A stretch of DNA of 64,000 nucleotides, taken from contig NZ_JAVDYC010000001.1 of NCBI RefSeq assembly GCF_031458255.1, positions 2,489,001 to 2,553,000 of the forward strand, read 5' to 3'. Position 1 is the stretch's first letter. Each line of letters begins with the position of its first letter. The stretch comes from Catenuloplanes niger (GTDB lineage: Bacteria > Actinomycetota > Actinomycetes > Mycobacteriales > Micromonosporaceae). Positions 27,800 through 38,924 of the stretch are shown in pieces. Both the position numbers and the translations under genes were made by a program. A model generated the notes under the pieces. That model saw nothing but the letters and a program-made list of their open reading frames with translations, was not told the DNA's origin and did not search any database.

Positions 27800-28180
27800 G
27801 TGTCCGGCATCGACGACTGCCTCCGGCAGGCGATGACAGTTCCCGGCGCGATCGGCGCCGGCCTGGTCGACTACACCACCGGCTTCGCGCTGGAGTCCGT
27901 CGGTGCCGCACCCGGTGACGACCCGGACGGCACGGCCACCGGCACGGCCGGCATCGTGCACGCCGCGGTCAGCCGATCACCGTTCGCCTCGACGCGGCCC
28001 GGTGACGGCGTGGAGGACGTCATCATCACCACCGCGTGCGGCTATCACCTGATCCGCCTGCTGCGCACCGGATTCGACAGCCGGCTGGCGCTCTACCTGT
28101 GGCTGGACAAGGACCTCGGCAACCTCGCGGTCGGCCGGCGCCGGCTGCAGATGCTCGCCGAGGGCCTGGTGACGGCGTAA
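27800..28180 (+). CDS. Roadblock-like small protein 1
   Basis: A 126-aa protein with a roadblock/LC7-like plan: MTVPGAIGAGLVDYTTGFALESVG, a helix, VEDVIITTACGYHLIRLL, a strand LALYLWLDKDLGNLAVGRRRLQMLAEGL. The same elements appear in the 30426-30797 product (AVGVALVDYTSGMAL; IEDILITLGGQYHLIRPL). In other bacteria roadblock proteins regulate small GTPases such as MglA or the Streptomyces conservon GTPases. The GTG has GGAG seven bases upstream. It is the first of four genes in one direction. Confidence 0.72.
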   Translation: MSGIDDCLRQAMTVPGAIGAGLVDYTTGFALESVGAAPGDDPDGTATGTAGIVHAAVSRSPFASTRPGDGVEDVIITTACGYHLIRLLRTGFDSRLALYLWLDKDLGNLAVGRRRLQMLAEGLVTA

Positions 28181-28287
28181 GGCCGCGGGCCACCGGCCCG
28201 GTGACGGTTCGACCCGCGACCGACGACGCCCGCAACGGCCATCGACGGTCGCGGCACGAGACCGAGAGATCGGTGAGGAGTTCCCAC

Positions 28288-29805
28288 GTGAAGCCCGCCC
28301 GCGCCGTAACGGCCACCCTCCCCCGCCGGGCGCTCAGCCAGCTGGTCACCGCCGGCGCGACCGGCGCGCTGCACGTCGGCGGCCACCCCGGCGGCGTCAT
28401 CCATCTGACGAAGGGGCAGGTCAGCCACGCCGAGTCCCCGGCGGCGCCGGGCGTCGGTGAACTGCTGACCGCGGCCGGCCGGATCTCGGCCCGCACGTGG
28501 GAATCCGCGGTCTCCGCCGGAAAAGACGCACACCGTGTCGGTCGCCTGCTCGTCGAACAGGGGCACCTTACGGACGGCGAACTTGAGCTGTGCGTTCTTG
28601 GGGTGATCTATGACGCGGCGTACTTCGTGCTGCAACCGGCGGCCGTGCCCGTCCGGTTCGAGGAGGACGAGCAACACTGGCTCGGTCCGGTCTGCCGGGT
28701 GGATGCCGACGTGCTGTCCAGGGAGACGACGCGCCGGCGCCGGCTCCTCGACGAGGTCTTCGAGTCGTCCACGCTGGACACGGCGCCGGTTCGGCCGGCG
28801 CCCCGGTCGCCCGTCGAGCGCGTCGTGCTGAGTGCGCTGCAGTTCGAGCTGCTGGTCGCGGCGGACGGCGAACGCACGCCGGCCACGCTGGCCCGGCTCC
28901 TCGGGCGGGCCGGTTACGTGACGCTGCAACAGGTGCGCGAGCTGGCGGCGGCCGGTTTGATCCTGACGCCGGAGTGCCCGGCGGCATCCACCGCACCGCC
29001 GGACCGGTCGGCGCCCACCGCGCCGGAGGAGCGACCGGCGGACACCGCACCGGCGGACACCGCCGTCGAGGAAGGACGGATGGCGACCATCGCAGTGGAG
29101 AGGCGGACGGTGCCGGCCGCATCGGAGGAATTGCCGGATCCGGTCATCGTGCTGGCGGAGGCCGCCATCGCGGCGGCGGAACGCGCCGCGGCCACGGGAG
29201 AGCGGGCCACCGCAGAGCGGGCCACCGCGAAACCGGCCACCGCACGGCTGTCCACCGCGAAGCAGGCCGCCGTGCGGCAGACCGGCGCGAAGCTGGACCC
29301 CATGGATCAGACCACCGCGGAACTGGGCACCCGGGACCCGGCGGCCACGAAGCGGGACCGCCGGAGACCGGCCACGAAGGCGCCGGCCACAGAGGACACC
29401 GTGGCGCTTCCACCGATCTCCCCGGCCTCGACACCCGCAAACTCCGCCGTTCTCGCGAACGTCGCGGCATCTGCCGACCTCGCGGCCCCTGCCGACCTCG
29501 CGGCCCCTGCCGACCCCGTGGAACCTGCCGACCCCGTGGAACCTGCCGACCTCGGGAACCTCGCCGATCCGGAGAAGCCTGCCAGGACCGCCCGGCGCGC
29601 GACCGGTGGCCGGCGGCGCGCCGGTGGGCGTGCCGCCGCCGTGATCCCCGCGGAGAGCCTGCCCCGCCGCAGCCCCGGCGAGCAGATGCCGAGCGGCGCC
29701 GGTGACGTGGAGACCGTGCCGGACGGCGGTGGCCTGCTGCGCGCCGACGCGCCGGACGAGGCGCTGCTCACCCGCATCCGCAGCGCGCTGAAGGCACTGC
29801 GGTGA
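28288..29805 (+). CDS. DUF4388 (PATAN-like) protein with repeat-rich tail
   Basis: A 505-aa protein. Residues 1-125 look like a DUF4388/PATAN domain (LSQLVTAGATGALHVGGHPGGVIHLTKGQVSHAES...GVGELLTAAG...GRLLVEQGHLTDGELELCV). The next part (about 175-230) may be a winged helix (VVLSALQFELLVAADGERTPATLARLLGRAGYVTLQQVRELAAAGLI). The remaining 270 residues are Ala/Thr/Pro-rich and disordered, with short repeats such as ADLAAPADLAAPADPVEPAD. DUF4388 domains often accompany roadblock and response-regulator proteins. The GTG at 28288 follows GAGGAG; longer readings run into the previous gene. Its stop is 101 bp before the next gene. Confidence 0.72.
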   Translation: MKPARAVTATLPRRALSQLVTAGATGALHVGGHPGGVIHLTKGQVSHAESPAAPGVGELLTAAGRISARTWESAVSAGKDAHRVGRLLVEQGHLTDGELELCVLGVIYDAAYFVLQPAAVPVRFEEDEQHWLGPVCRVDADVLSRETTRRRRLLDEVFESSTLDTAPVRPAPRSPVERVVLSALQFELLVAADGERTPATLARLLGRAGYVTLQQVRELAAAGLILTPECPAASTAPPDRSAPTAPEERPADTAPADTAVEEGRMATIAVERRTVPAASEELPDPVIVLAEAAIAAAERAAATGERATAERATAKPATARLSTAKQAAVRQTGAKLDPMDQTTAELGTRDPAATKRDRRRPATKAPATEDTVALPPISPASTPANSAVLANVAASADLAAPADLAAPADPVEPADPVEPADLGNLADPEKPARTARRATGGRRRAGGRAAAVIPAESLPRRSPGEQMPSGAGDVETVPDGGGLLRADAPDEALLTRIRSALKALR

Positions 29806-29906
29806 GCGCGCCGCCGGTCCGCGCGCCCCCGGCCGTCGCGCACCGGCGGCGGGCACCGACCTGTTCACCCTCACCCACCCCTGCCCTCTCGCGAAGGAGA
29901 ACTGCC

Positions 29907-30398
29907 GTGGAAACCGACCGGGCGGTGCTGGCCGAGCTCGCCAGGCTTCGCAGCCGGCTGCCCGATCTCACGGCCACCGTGATCGCCGGTGTCGACGGGA
30001 TGCTGCTCGCGTACGACGCTCCGGGCCTCCAACCGGAGACGATCGCCGCTCTGGCCGCGGCGAACCTCGGCCTGACCCAGCGCTTCGCCCACACCGTGGG
30101 CCACGGCGACCTGCGCGAAACCATGATCGAATCGTCCGGCGGGTACGTGGCCATCTACGCCGCCGGGCTCCGCACTCTCCTCGCCGTGCTCGCCAGACCG
30201 AGCGCGAACGTGGCCCGCATCCACCACGAGGCACGGCGCACCGCGCGCCGCCTCGGTGAGCTGCTCGACCCGGTGGAGGCGCGACCGCCCGCACCGGCTT
30301 CGCCGCACATCGTCCCGGTCGAGGGTCAGGTGCCCCTGGCCAAGCGCACGCCGATGGCCGCGCTGCAGTCGAGCGTCCCCGGCCAACGCGCCGGATAA
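29907..30398 (+). CDS. Roadblock/LC7 domain protein
   Basis: A 163-aa protein. Residues 1-115 form a roadblock/LC7 domain: LAELARLRSRLPDLTATVIAGVDGMLLAYDAPG, ETIAALAAANLGLTQRFAH, GYVAIYAAGLRTLLAVLA. The final 45 residues are a Pro-rich tail. The GTG at 29907 follows AAGGAG; a start at 29802 would add 35 low-quality residues. Position three of the cluster suggests it acts together with the DUF4388 protein and the other roadblock-like proteins. Confidence 0.8.
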   Translation: METDRAVLAELARLRSRLPDLTATVIAGVDGMLLAYDAPGLQPETIAALAAANLGLTQRFAHTVGHGDLRETMIESSGGYVAIYAAGLRTLLAVLARPSANVARIHHEARRTARRLGELLDPVEARPPAPASPHIVPVEGQVPLAKRTPMAALQSSVPGQRAG

Positions 30399-30425
30399 AA
30401 CCCCCACAGTACGGAGGATTCTGAC

Positions 30426-30797
30426 ATGCCCGACATGGATACCGCGCTCAAGGAAGCGATGAACATCGACGGCGCCGTCGGCGTCGCGCTGGTGGACTAC
30501 ACCAGCGGCATGGCGCTCGGCGTCGCCGGCGGCACCAAGGAACTGGACCTGACGGTGGCAGCCGCCGGGAACACGGACGTGGTCCGCGCGAAGCTGCGCG
30601 CGATGGAGATGCTCAACCTCAAGGACGGCATCGAGGACATCCTGATCACGCTCGGCGGCCAGTACCACCTGATCCGGCCGCTGACCGGCCGCTCCGGCAA
30701 GGGGCTGTTCCTCTACCTGGCGCTGCTGAAGAACCGGGCCAACCTGGCCATGGCACGCCACCAGCTGAAGAAGATCGAGGAGGACCTCGACGTCTGA
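30426..30797 (+). CDS. Roadblock-like small protein 2
   Basis: A 123-aa paralogue of the 27800-28180 product with the better-preserved fold: MNIDGAVGVALVDYTSGMALGVAGGTKELDLTVAAAGNTDVVRAKLRAMEML, in two adjoining segments, then IEDILITLGGQYHLIRPL and GLFLYLALLKNRANLAMARHQLKKIEEDL. CGGAGG precedes the ATG. It is the last gene of the cluster and is followed at once by a strong hairpin. No small GTPase gene is adjacent. Confidence 0.75.
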   Translation: MPDMDTALKEAMNIDGAVGVALVDYTSGMALGVAGGTKELDLTVAAAGNTDVVRAKLRAMEMLNLKDGIEDILITLGGQYHLIRPLTGRSGKGLFLYLALLKNRANLAMARHQLKKIEEDLDV

Positions 30798-30804
30798 CGC
30801 CCGG

Positions 30805-30840
30805 GTGCCGTCCGCGTCGCCGGAACGACGCGGACGGCAC
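30805..30840. terminator. Terminator between roadblock cluster and ppdK
   Basis: A perfect 14-bp stem, GTGCCGTCCGCGTC with a GCCGGAAC loop. It starts seven bases after the last roadblock stop and lies 26 bp from the convergent ppdK stop, so it probably ends both transcripts. Confidence 0.88.
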
Positions 30841-30866
30841 CGGACGGCCCACCGGGCAGCGGTGGC

Positions 30867-33515
<2,649 letters not shown>

Positions 33516-33659
33516 GGAGGTCTCCCGTCCGTTCCGCGCTGAACGTGGGTCCCGGTCGATGTCCGGGGGTGGTGGGCGAAATCTAAGCGAGAACGTCGCG
33601 TAGAGCGAGGGAAGGGTGACGATTGGCACATCACACCGTCTGACCTGCGGCGTTGCCCC

Positions 33660-33689
33660 CGGCCGCATGGAAGCGCTTCCATGCGGCCG
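33660..33689. promoter_or_regulatory. 30-bp palindrome with LacI-type core
   Basis: A perfect 15+15 bp palindrome. Its centre reads TGGAAGCGCTTCCA, the symmetric CG-centred form bound by LacI-family sugar regulators. It lies 145 bp upstream of ppdK and about 57 bp downstream of the Pro-rich membrane protein gene. It could be an operator for ppdK. It could equally be a terminator hairpin for the gene behind it. Confidence 0.45.
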
Positions 33690-33745
33690 TCTCACGACCT
33701 CAATGCCCACAAACCACGATCATCAGCGGTACGGCGGGAAAGTCC

Positions 33746-34645
33746 TCACTGCCCATAGGGCGCGCCGTACGGCGGCTGCGACGGCGGGTACTGCTGCGGC
33801 GGATAGGGCTGCGGAGGCATTCCCCGCGGCGGATAGGGCTGCGGGGGCATCGCCTGCGGGGGCATCGCCTGCGGGGGCATCGCCTGCGGGGGCATCGCCT
33901 GCGGGGGCATGGCGTGCGGCGGCATCGCCTGCGGTGGCATCGGGTACGGCTGCTGCGGGGGCGGGAACCCCTGCTGCGGGTAGCCGGGCGGGGGCGGGAA
34001 TCCCTGCTGCGGGAAGGGCTGCTGCTGCGGGTATCCGGGCGGCGGATAGCCGGCCGCCATCAGGTTCCGTGGCACGAACACCTTCGGCCGCGCGTGGGTC
34101 ACCATCGCGTCCAGGAAGACGAAGAACGCACCGAACCCGAGCAGCACGTACGCCCACCCGGCCCCGTCGCCGATCCCGGCGGACGGGAAGATCTCGCTCA
34201 TCGCGCGCGAGTCCTCGACCTTGGTCACGATCGACATCGCCGAGCCGGACACGGCACCTGCCGCCATCAGCGCGATCAACGCCGCGAGCGCGCCCAGTCC
34301 CCGGCCGTTCCGGAAGGCGGCCAGCGCGGCCGCGCCGAGCGTCAGCATGAACGCCGCGGTCGCCCAGACCCGCGCGCTGCTGCCGTCCGCGAGCCCGGCC
34401 GGCGAGTTCGGCACGCTCTCGGCCGCCTCCGCGAGCCCCGGGACGGACGAGTCACCGGAGCGCGAGTCGCCCTCGGTGACGATCGTCGGCGGGTTGCCCA
34501 GGATCAGGTCGAACCCGGTGGCGGTGATCGTGGTGTGCCGCTGGCCCCAGGACGACTCGTCCGTGTCCAGCACCACGAACGGGCCCGCGAACGTCAGCAC
34601 CGCCACGAGGAAGATCAGCGCACTGATCACGCGTCTAGCCACCAT
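33746..34645 (-). CDS. Membrane protein with PMPPQ-repeat tail
   Basis: A 299-aa protein of unknown function. TM1 (VISALIFLVAVLTFAGPFVVL) is followed by an extracytoplasmic part (about 30-80), three further helices (ATAAFMLTLGAAALAAF, LGALAALIALMAAGAVSG, GWAYVLLGFGAFFVFLDAMV) and a cytoplasmic Pro/Gln/Tyr-rich tail. The tail contains AMPPQ repeats coded by a 15-bp tandem repeat and ends PPYGAPYGQ. Such tails occur in actinobacterial membrane proteins, including the mycosin here. The ATG at 34645 has GGGAGG 12 bases upstream; a TTG three codons earlier is too close to that site. Confidence 0.75.
   Translation of the reverse strand: MVARRVISALIFLVAVLTFAGPFVVLDTDESSWGQRHTTITATGFDLILGNPPTIVTEGDSRSGDSSVPGLAEAAESVPNSPAGLADGSSARVWATAAFMLTLGAAALAAFRNGRGLGALAALIALMAAGAVSGSAMSIVTKVEDSRAMSEIFPSAGIGDGAGWAYVLLGFGAFFVFLDAMVTHARPKVFVPRNLMAAGYPPPGYPQQQPFPQQGFPPPPGYPQQGFPPPQQPYPMPPQAMPPHAMPPQAMPPQAMPPQAMPPQAMPPQPYPPRGMPPQPYPPQQYPPSQPPYGAPYGQ
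33841..33930 (-). repeat. 15-bp tandem repeat coding AMPPQ units
   Basis: Four perfect copies of GCGGGGGCATCGCCT (plus-strand sense) followed by two variant copies, inside the tail of the Pro-rich membrane protein. Length variation between strains would be expected. Confidence 0.88.
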
Positions 34646-34818
34646 AACGGACAAAAGCCTCCCACCTCGCCGGGCGTGCCCCCGTGGCCGCCACGTGCCC
34701 GACGAATGTACTGGTAGATCCGCACTTTCGAGCGCCCGGGATTTTCCTGTTATCCGCGCCGCACCGCCGCGTCTCCTGATGGGCCACAATCGGCCCGGCA
34801 CTGCGGAAGGAGACGACC

Positions 34819-35370
34819 ATGGCCGGTCAGCCGCTGATCGCGCTCCCCGGGCGGCATCGCCGGCGCCTCGCGCCGACGACCCGGGCCGCCGTGGTCTCGC
34901 TGGCATGGCTGGCCGTCGTGGTGATCGCGCCGCGGGTGGCGCCGCCACCGGAGATCCGGGCCGGCGCGCTGTTCGTGCACCTGATCTCGATGCTGATCGG
35001 CTTCGGCGCGGTCCTGTTCGTCGACTGGTCCGGCATCCTGTTCCTGGCCGGCCGCCACAGCTTCGGTGACGTGCTGCGCACCGCGGAGAGCGCGCTGACC
35101 CCGACCTGGATCGGCTTCACCGGCCTGCTCGCCTCCGGCGCGCTGCTGCACCCGCAGGTCACCTACCTGACCGTGGTCAAGCTCCTGGCCGTGCTGGTCG
35201 TCGGCCTCAACGGCGTCTACGCCGGCACCGTCGCCGCCCGGCTCAGCCGTCACCGCGGCCACCGCCCGCCCACGCCGCTGCTGGTCCAGGCCGGCCTCGC
35301 CACCGCCGTCTCCCAGCTGGCCTGGTGGACCGCCGTCATCATCGGCTTCCTCAACAGCCAGACGTCCTGA
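34819..35370 (+). CDS. Four-helix membrane protein of unknown function
   Basis: A 183-aa protein with four membrane helices: AAVVSLAWLAVVVIAP, LFVHLISMLIGFGAVLFVDWSGILFL, TYLTVVKLLAVLVVGLNGVYAGTVAARL and AGLATAVSQLAWWTAVIIGFL. Conserved-looking polar residues lie in the second helix (His, Asp). I cannot assign it to a named family with confidence. AAGGAG precedes the ATG by six bases. It is alone between genes on the other strand. Confidence 0.7.
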   Translation: MAGQPLIALPGRHRRRLAPTTRAAVVSLAWLAVVVIAPRVAPPPEIRAGALFVHLISMLIGFGAVLFVDWSGILFLAGRHSFGDVLRTAESALTPTWIGFTGLLASGALLHPQVTYLTVVKLLAVLVVGLNGVYAGTVAARLSRHRGHRPPTPLLVQAGLATAVSQLAWWTAVIIGFLNSQTS

Positions 35371-35437
35371 CCCGGCGGCGGTGACGTCCGGCCGACGGGG
35401 GCGCGCCCACGGCACGAAGCCGAGGGACGGCGCCGGA

Positions 35438-36559
35438 TCAGCCGCCGGAGTTGTCGAGTTCGGCGCCCTCGGGGACGGCGTCGTCCTCGCGGTCGGCGAG
35501 CCAGCCCTGCGGGAGGAAGACGTGGGCCGGGGAGTTCGTGCGGCCGCGCGGCTGGCCGAGCGCCTCGGGCGGGAACGGGGCGTCGTGGTCGAGCTTGCCG
35601 AGCAGGTCGTCGAGTTCCATCAGCGACGAGGCCATGGCCATCGCGCGGCGGATCTCCGTACCGACCGGGAAGCCCTTGAGGTACCAGGCGACGTGCTTGC
35701 GGAAGTCGGTGACGCCGTCGCGCTCCGATCCGTACCAGCCGGAGAGCAGTTCGGCGTGCCGGCGCATGACCGCGGCGACCTCACCCAGCGACGGCATCGC
35801 CCGCTCCGGACGGCCGGCGAACGCGGCGGCCAGGTCGGCGAAGAGCCACGGGCGGCCGAGGCAGCCGCGGCCGACCACCACGCCGTCGCAGCCGGTCTCG
35901 CGGATCATCCGGAGCGCGTCGTCGGCCTCCCAGATGTCGCCGTTGCCGAGCACCGGGACGTCCAGCGCCTCCTTGAGCCGGGCGATCGCCTCCCAGTCCG
36001 CGGTGCCGGAGTAGCGCTGCGCGGCGGTGCGCGCGTGCAACGCCACCCACTTCGCGCCGACCTCCTGCGCGATCAGCCCGGCCTCGAGGTACGTCAGGTG
36101 GTCGTCGTCGATGCCCTTGCGCATCTTCACGGTGACCGGGATGCCGGCCGGCGCGGCCGCGTCGACCGCGGCCTTGACGATCGCACCGAACAGCTTGCGC
36201 TTGTACGGGATCGCCGCCCCGCCGCCCTTGCTGGTGATCTTGCGGACGCTGCAGCCGAAGTTCAGGTCGATGTGATCGGCCAGGTTCTCGTCCACGATCC
36301 GCCGGACCGCACGCGCGGTGATCGCCGGGTCGACGCCGTAGAGCTGCATGCTCCGCGGGTTCTCCTCCGGCCCGAACTCGATCATGCGCTCGGTCTTCGG
36401 GTTCCGGTGCGCCAGCGCGATCGTCGTGATCATCTCGCACACGTAGATCCCGGCGCCCTGCTCGCGGCAGAGCCGGCGGAAGGCCACGTTCGTGATCCCG
36501 GCCATCGGCGCGAGCACGACGGGCGGGTCGACGGGGTAGCGGCCCAGCGTAAGCGTCAC
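35438..36559 (-). CDS. dus: tRNA dihydrouridine synthase (DusB type)
   Basis: A 373-aa FMN enzyme reducing uridines in the tRNA D loop. Visible signatures are VVLAPMAGITNVAFRRLCREQGAG, HIDLNFGCSVRKITSKGGGAA with the catalytic Cys, VTVKMRKG, VALHARTAAQRYSGTADW and VPVLGNGDIWEADDALRMI ending GCDGVVVGRGCLGRPWL. The C-terminal helical tRNA-binding domain follows. The GTG at 36559 starts the protein a few residues before the first beta strand; longer readings are not conserved. A short intergenic region separates it from the divergent PNGase A-like gene. Confidence 0.94.
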   Translation of the reverse strand: MTLTLGRYPVDPPVVLAPMAGITNVAFRRLCREQGAGIYVCEMITTIALAHRNPKTERMIEFGPEENPRSMQLYGVDPAITARAVRRIVDENLADHIDLNFGCSVRKITSKGGGAAIPYKRKLFGAIVKAAVDAAAPAGIPVTVKMRKGIDDDHLTYLEAGLIAQEVGAKWVALHARTAAQRYSGTADWEAIARLKEALDVPVLGNGDIWEADDALRMIRETGCDGVVVGRGCLGRPWLFADLAAAFAGRPERAMPSLGEVAAVMRRHAELLSGWYGSERDGVTDFRKHVAWYLKGFPVGTEIRRAMAMASSLMELDDLLGKLDHDAPFPPEALGQPRGRTNSPAHVFLPQGWLADREDDAVPEGAELDNSGG

Positions 36560-36665
36560 CCGTCGAGAATCCCACAGCGTCGGCGCCGCGCCCAAAAGAG
36601 TCGGCCACGTTAAAACCGGACACCTGGCGTTGACAGTGCACGATCTTCTCAGATCGGATGGGCAC

Positions 36666-38267
36666 GTGCATCGATTCGGACTGCGGACCGTCGTGGCGCT
36701 GGTGGTCGCGGCGACGGCGACAACGATCATGGCGGCCCCGGCGGGCGCGGCGCGGCCGGCGACCCCGGTCCCACCGACGTTCGGCACGGACTGGGACGAT
36801 CCGGTCACCGCGGCGCCCCCGGTCCAGCGGCCGCCCGGGCGGTCCTGCACGACCCGGATCGTGGACACCGAGTTCCGCGACTTCACGCCGTTCACCGGCA
36901 CGTTCACGCCGCCGGCGGCATGCCGCGGACCGTGGCGGACCGTGGTGCTCACGCTGCACGGCGCGGTCGCCGGGCGGCAGTACGACCGGCTCGGCTACCT
37001 GGAGATCGGCGGCGTCACCATCTTCAAGCACTCGACACCGCAGCCCAGCCCGGACGGCATCGAGTGGACCGTGGACAAGGACGTCACCGCCTACGCGCCG
37101 CTGCTCAGCACGCCGCAACCGGTCGAGATGCTGATCGGCAACGTGGTCGACGACACGTACACCGGAATCCTGGACGTGACCGTGGACCTGACGTTCTATC
37201 CGGGTCGCGCCCCGGCCGGCGGCCCCGACCGGGTCATCGCCCTGACCGGCCGGCACGGCGAGGGTACGAGTCTGGTCGGTGACCTGACCGTGCCGCGCAA
37301 CTCGGAGCGCCTGGTCGCGGAGGTCCACGCGACCGGTTCCGGCGGCGGCTGCGAGGAGTACTGGTACCTGACCACCCCGGCCGGCGCGGACTACTCCTGC
37401 CCGACCGAGGCCGGACCGTACCGCGAGGTCCAGATCCGGATCGACGGCACGCTCGCCGGCGTGGCCGCGCCGTTCCCGCACGTCTACACGGGCGGCTGGT
37501 CGAACCCGTTCCTCTGGTACACCGTGCCCGCGCCGCGCGCGTTCGACATCCAGCCGATCCGCTACGACCTCACCCCGTTCGCCGGGCGGCTCACCGACGG
37601 CCGGGCGCACCGGGTCGAGGTCTCCGTGCTCGGCGTGCCGGCCGGCCAGCCCGGCTGGGACGTACCCACGGCGGTCCTGGCCTGGCAGGACCCGCACCGC
37701 CGGCAGGTCACCGGCGCGCTCACCGCCGCCACCCCGGGTCCGCTGACGAACACGTCGGCCGCGGACGGCCGCACGGTCACCACCACCGGCCGGCACGGCC
37801 TCACCACCAGCGGGTACGTCGACACCTCGCACGGCCGCGTCACCACCACCGTGACCCGCGCGGTCACGAACGACTCCGTGCACACCTGGACCGAGGGCGA
37901 GTCCCACGACGCGCTCGACGCGACGTGGACCGACACGGACACCGTCACCACCCGCACCGGTCACGGCACCCCCACGACCGTCACCACCCAGCGGCGGTAC
38001 GGCATGGACGGCGCCACCACGCTCGCGCCGGACGCCCGCCTGACCACGACGATCACGCTCACCGACGCCGCGGTCGTCACCGGCCGGCCCGGCGGCCCGG
38101 TCCGGCTCACCGACACGTACACCGGCGAGGCCTCCTACCTCACGAACGTGCCACGCCCGGAGCGCCAGGGCCGCGCCACCACCCGCGAGCGCTACACGCT
38201 GCTCACACCGCACAACCGCTACGACCGCACGGTCGCCACCGAGCAGGGCCGCGCCGTCCGCCCCTGA
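36666..38267 (+). CDS. Secreted PNGase A-like protein
   Basis: A 533-aa secreted protein of the peptide-N4-(N-acetyl-beta-glucosaminyl)asparagine amidase A family, whose plant members release N-glycans from peptides. A signal peptide (VVALVVAATATTIMAAPAGA) is followed by typical stretches: DTEFRDFTPFTGTFTPP, GRQYDRLGYLEIGGVTIFKH, DGIEWTVDKDVTAYAPLL, MLIGNVVDDTYTGILDVTVD. The C-terminal half is Thr-rich beta structure. The GTG at 36666 was chosen because codons between the alternative TTG (36630) and this point have low third-position GC. TTGACA at 36630-36635 could be the -35 box of a nearly leaderless transcript. Confidence 0.78.
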   Translation: MHRFGLRTVVALVVAATATTIMAAPAGAARPATPVPPTFGTDWDDPVTAAPPVQRPPGRSCTTRIVDTEFRDFTPFTGTFTPPAACRGPWRTVVLTLHGAVAGRQYDRLGYLEIGGVTIFKHSTPQPSPDGIEWTVDKDVTAYAPLLSTPQPVEMLIGNVVDDTYTGILDVTVDLTFYPGRAPAGGPDRVIALTGRHGEGTSLVGDLTVPRNSERLVAEVHATGSGGGCEEYWYLTTPAGADYSCPTEAGPYREVQIRIDGTLAGVAAPFPHVYTGGWSNPFLWYTVPAPRAFDIQPIRYDLTPFAGRLTDGRAHRVEVSVLGVPAGQPGWDVPTAVLAWQDPHRRQVTGALTAATPGPLTNTSAADGRTVTTTGRHGLTTSGYVDTSHGRVTTTVTRAVTNDSVHTWTEGESHDALDATWTDTDTVTTRTGHGTPTTVTTQRRYGMDGATTLAPDARLTTTITLTDAAVVTGRPGGPVRLTDTYTGEASYLTNVPRPERQGRATTRERYTLLTPHNRYDRTVATEQGRAVRP

Positions 38268-38275
38268 CCACCACC

Positions 38276-38737
38276 TCACCCCCGGACGCGATACCGCCCC
38301 CACCGCTCGCGATGCTCCGCGTCCGGGGTGGTGTCCGGCGGCATCCAGACCGTGCCGTGCTCGGGCGTGGACACCGCCAACAGCAGATCCATGTTCTGCA
38401 CCAGCGCCAGCGTGAGCTCGCCGCCCTCGGCCAGGTCCGCGAAGAGCGCCCGCGCCTCGGCCAGCTGCACGTTCCGCTCGCGCCCGGTGTACCCGACGTC
38501 CAACACCAACGGGAAGTCGTCGATCAGCGACTCGTCACCCTCCTCGGGCGCGGCGTCGACGTAGTCGTTGACCGACAGCTCACCACCGATCTGCCTGTCC
38601 CGCGCGGGACGGCTCAGGAAGACCCGTCCCTTCTCGTTCTTCGACACGCTCATCCCGGCCAGCGACGCCAGCAGCCGCGCCACCTCCTCCGGCCCCGCAT
38701 CCGTTCCCGCGATGAAAATGTGCTCCACCGTCGACAT
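38276..38737 (-). CDS. Presumed immunity protein of type VII toxin
   Basis: A 153-aa acidic cytoplasmic protein with no signal peptide (VEHIFIAGTDAGPEEVARLLASLAGM at the N-terminus; GGELTLALVQNMDLLLAV in the middle). I do not recognise it with certainty; it has the size and charge of polymorphic-toxin immunity proteins. The ATG at 38737 follows GGAGGAGAC and lies ten bases after the point where the toxin C-terminus ends when read in the corrected frame. That is the usual toxin-immunity arrangement. The function is inferred from this position. Confidence 0.65.
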   Translation of the reverse strand: MSTVEHIFIAGTDAGPEEVARLLASLAGMSVSKNEKGRVFLSRPARDRQIGGELSVNDYVDAAPEEGDESLIDDFPLVLDVGYTGRERNVQLAEARALFADLAEGGELTLALVQNMDLLLAVSTPEHGTVWMPPDTTPDAEHRERWGRYRVRG

Positions 38738-38747
38738 GTCTCCTCCG

Positions 38748-38924
38748 TCAGGGCAGCTCGATGATCCGGTCGTCACCGAGGATCACACGGGTCTTGTCCG
38801 GCAGAGCGCTCCCATGCAGCCGGTGGTTGAGGAGCGCCTTCTCGTAGCCCTTACGGGCGATCTCCTCGGTGAGTCCGACCTGCCTGCCATCGATCACGAC
38901 GTCGCCCCCGCCGTAATCGCGACC
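38748..38924 (-). other. Out-of-frame toxin C-terminus (58 codons)
   Basis: In the -1 frame relative to the toxin gene this stretch reads without stops: GRDYGGGDVVIDGRQVGL, then TEEIARKGYEKALLNHRLH, then LPDKTRVILGDDRIIELP, ending TGA ten bases before the immunity gene's ATG. It continues the nuclease-like domain after EGAKQ. One more G beside the GG at 38923-38924 would restore a 471-aa toxin. Confidence 0.65.

Noticed and set aside
36630-36665. TTG start at 36630 for the PNGase A-like protein.
   Set aside because: Codons up to 36665 have low third-position GC and the signal peptide works better from GTG 36666. TTGACA there looks more like a promoter element.
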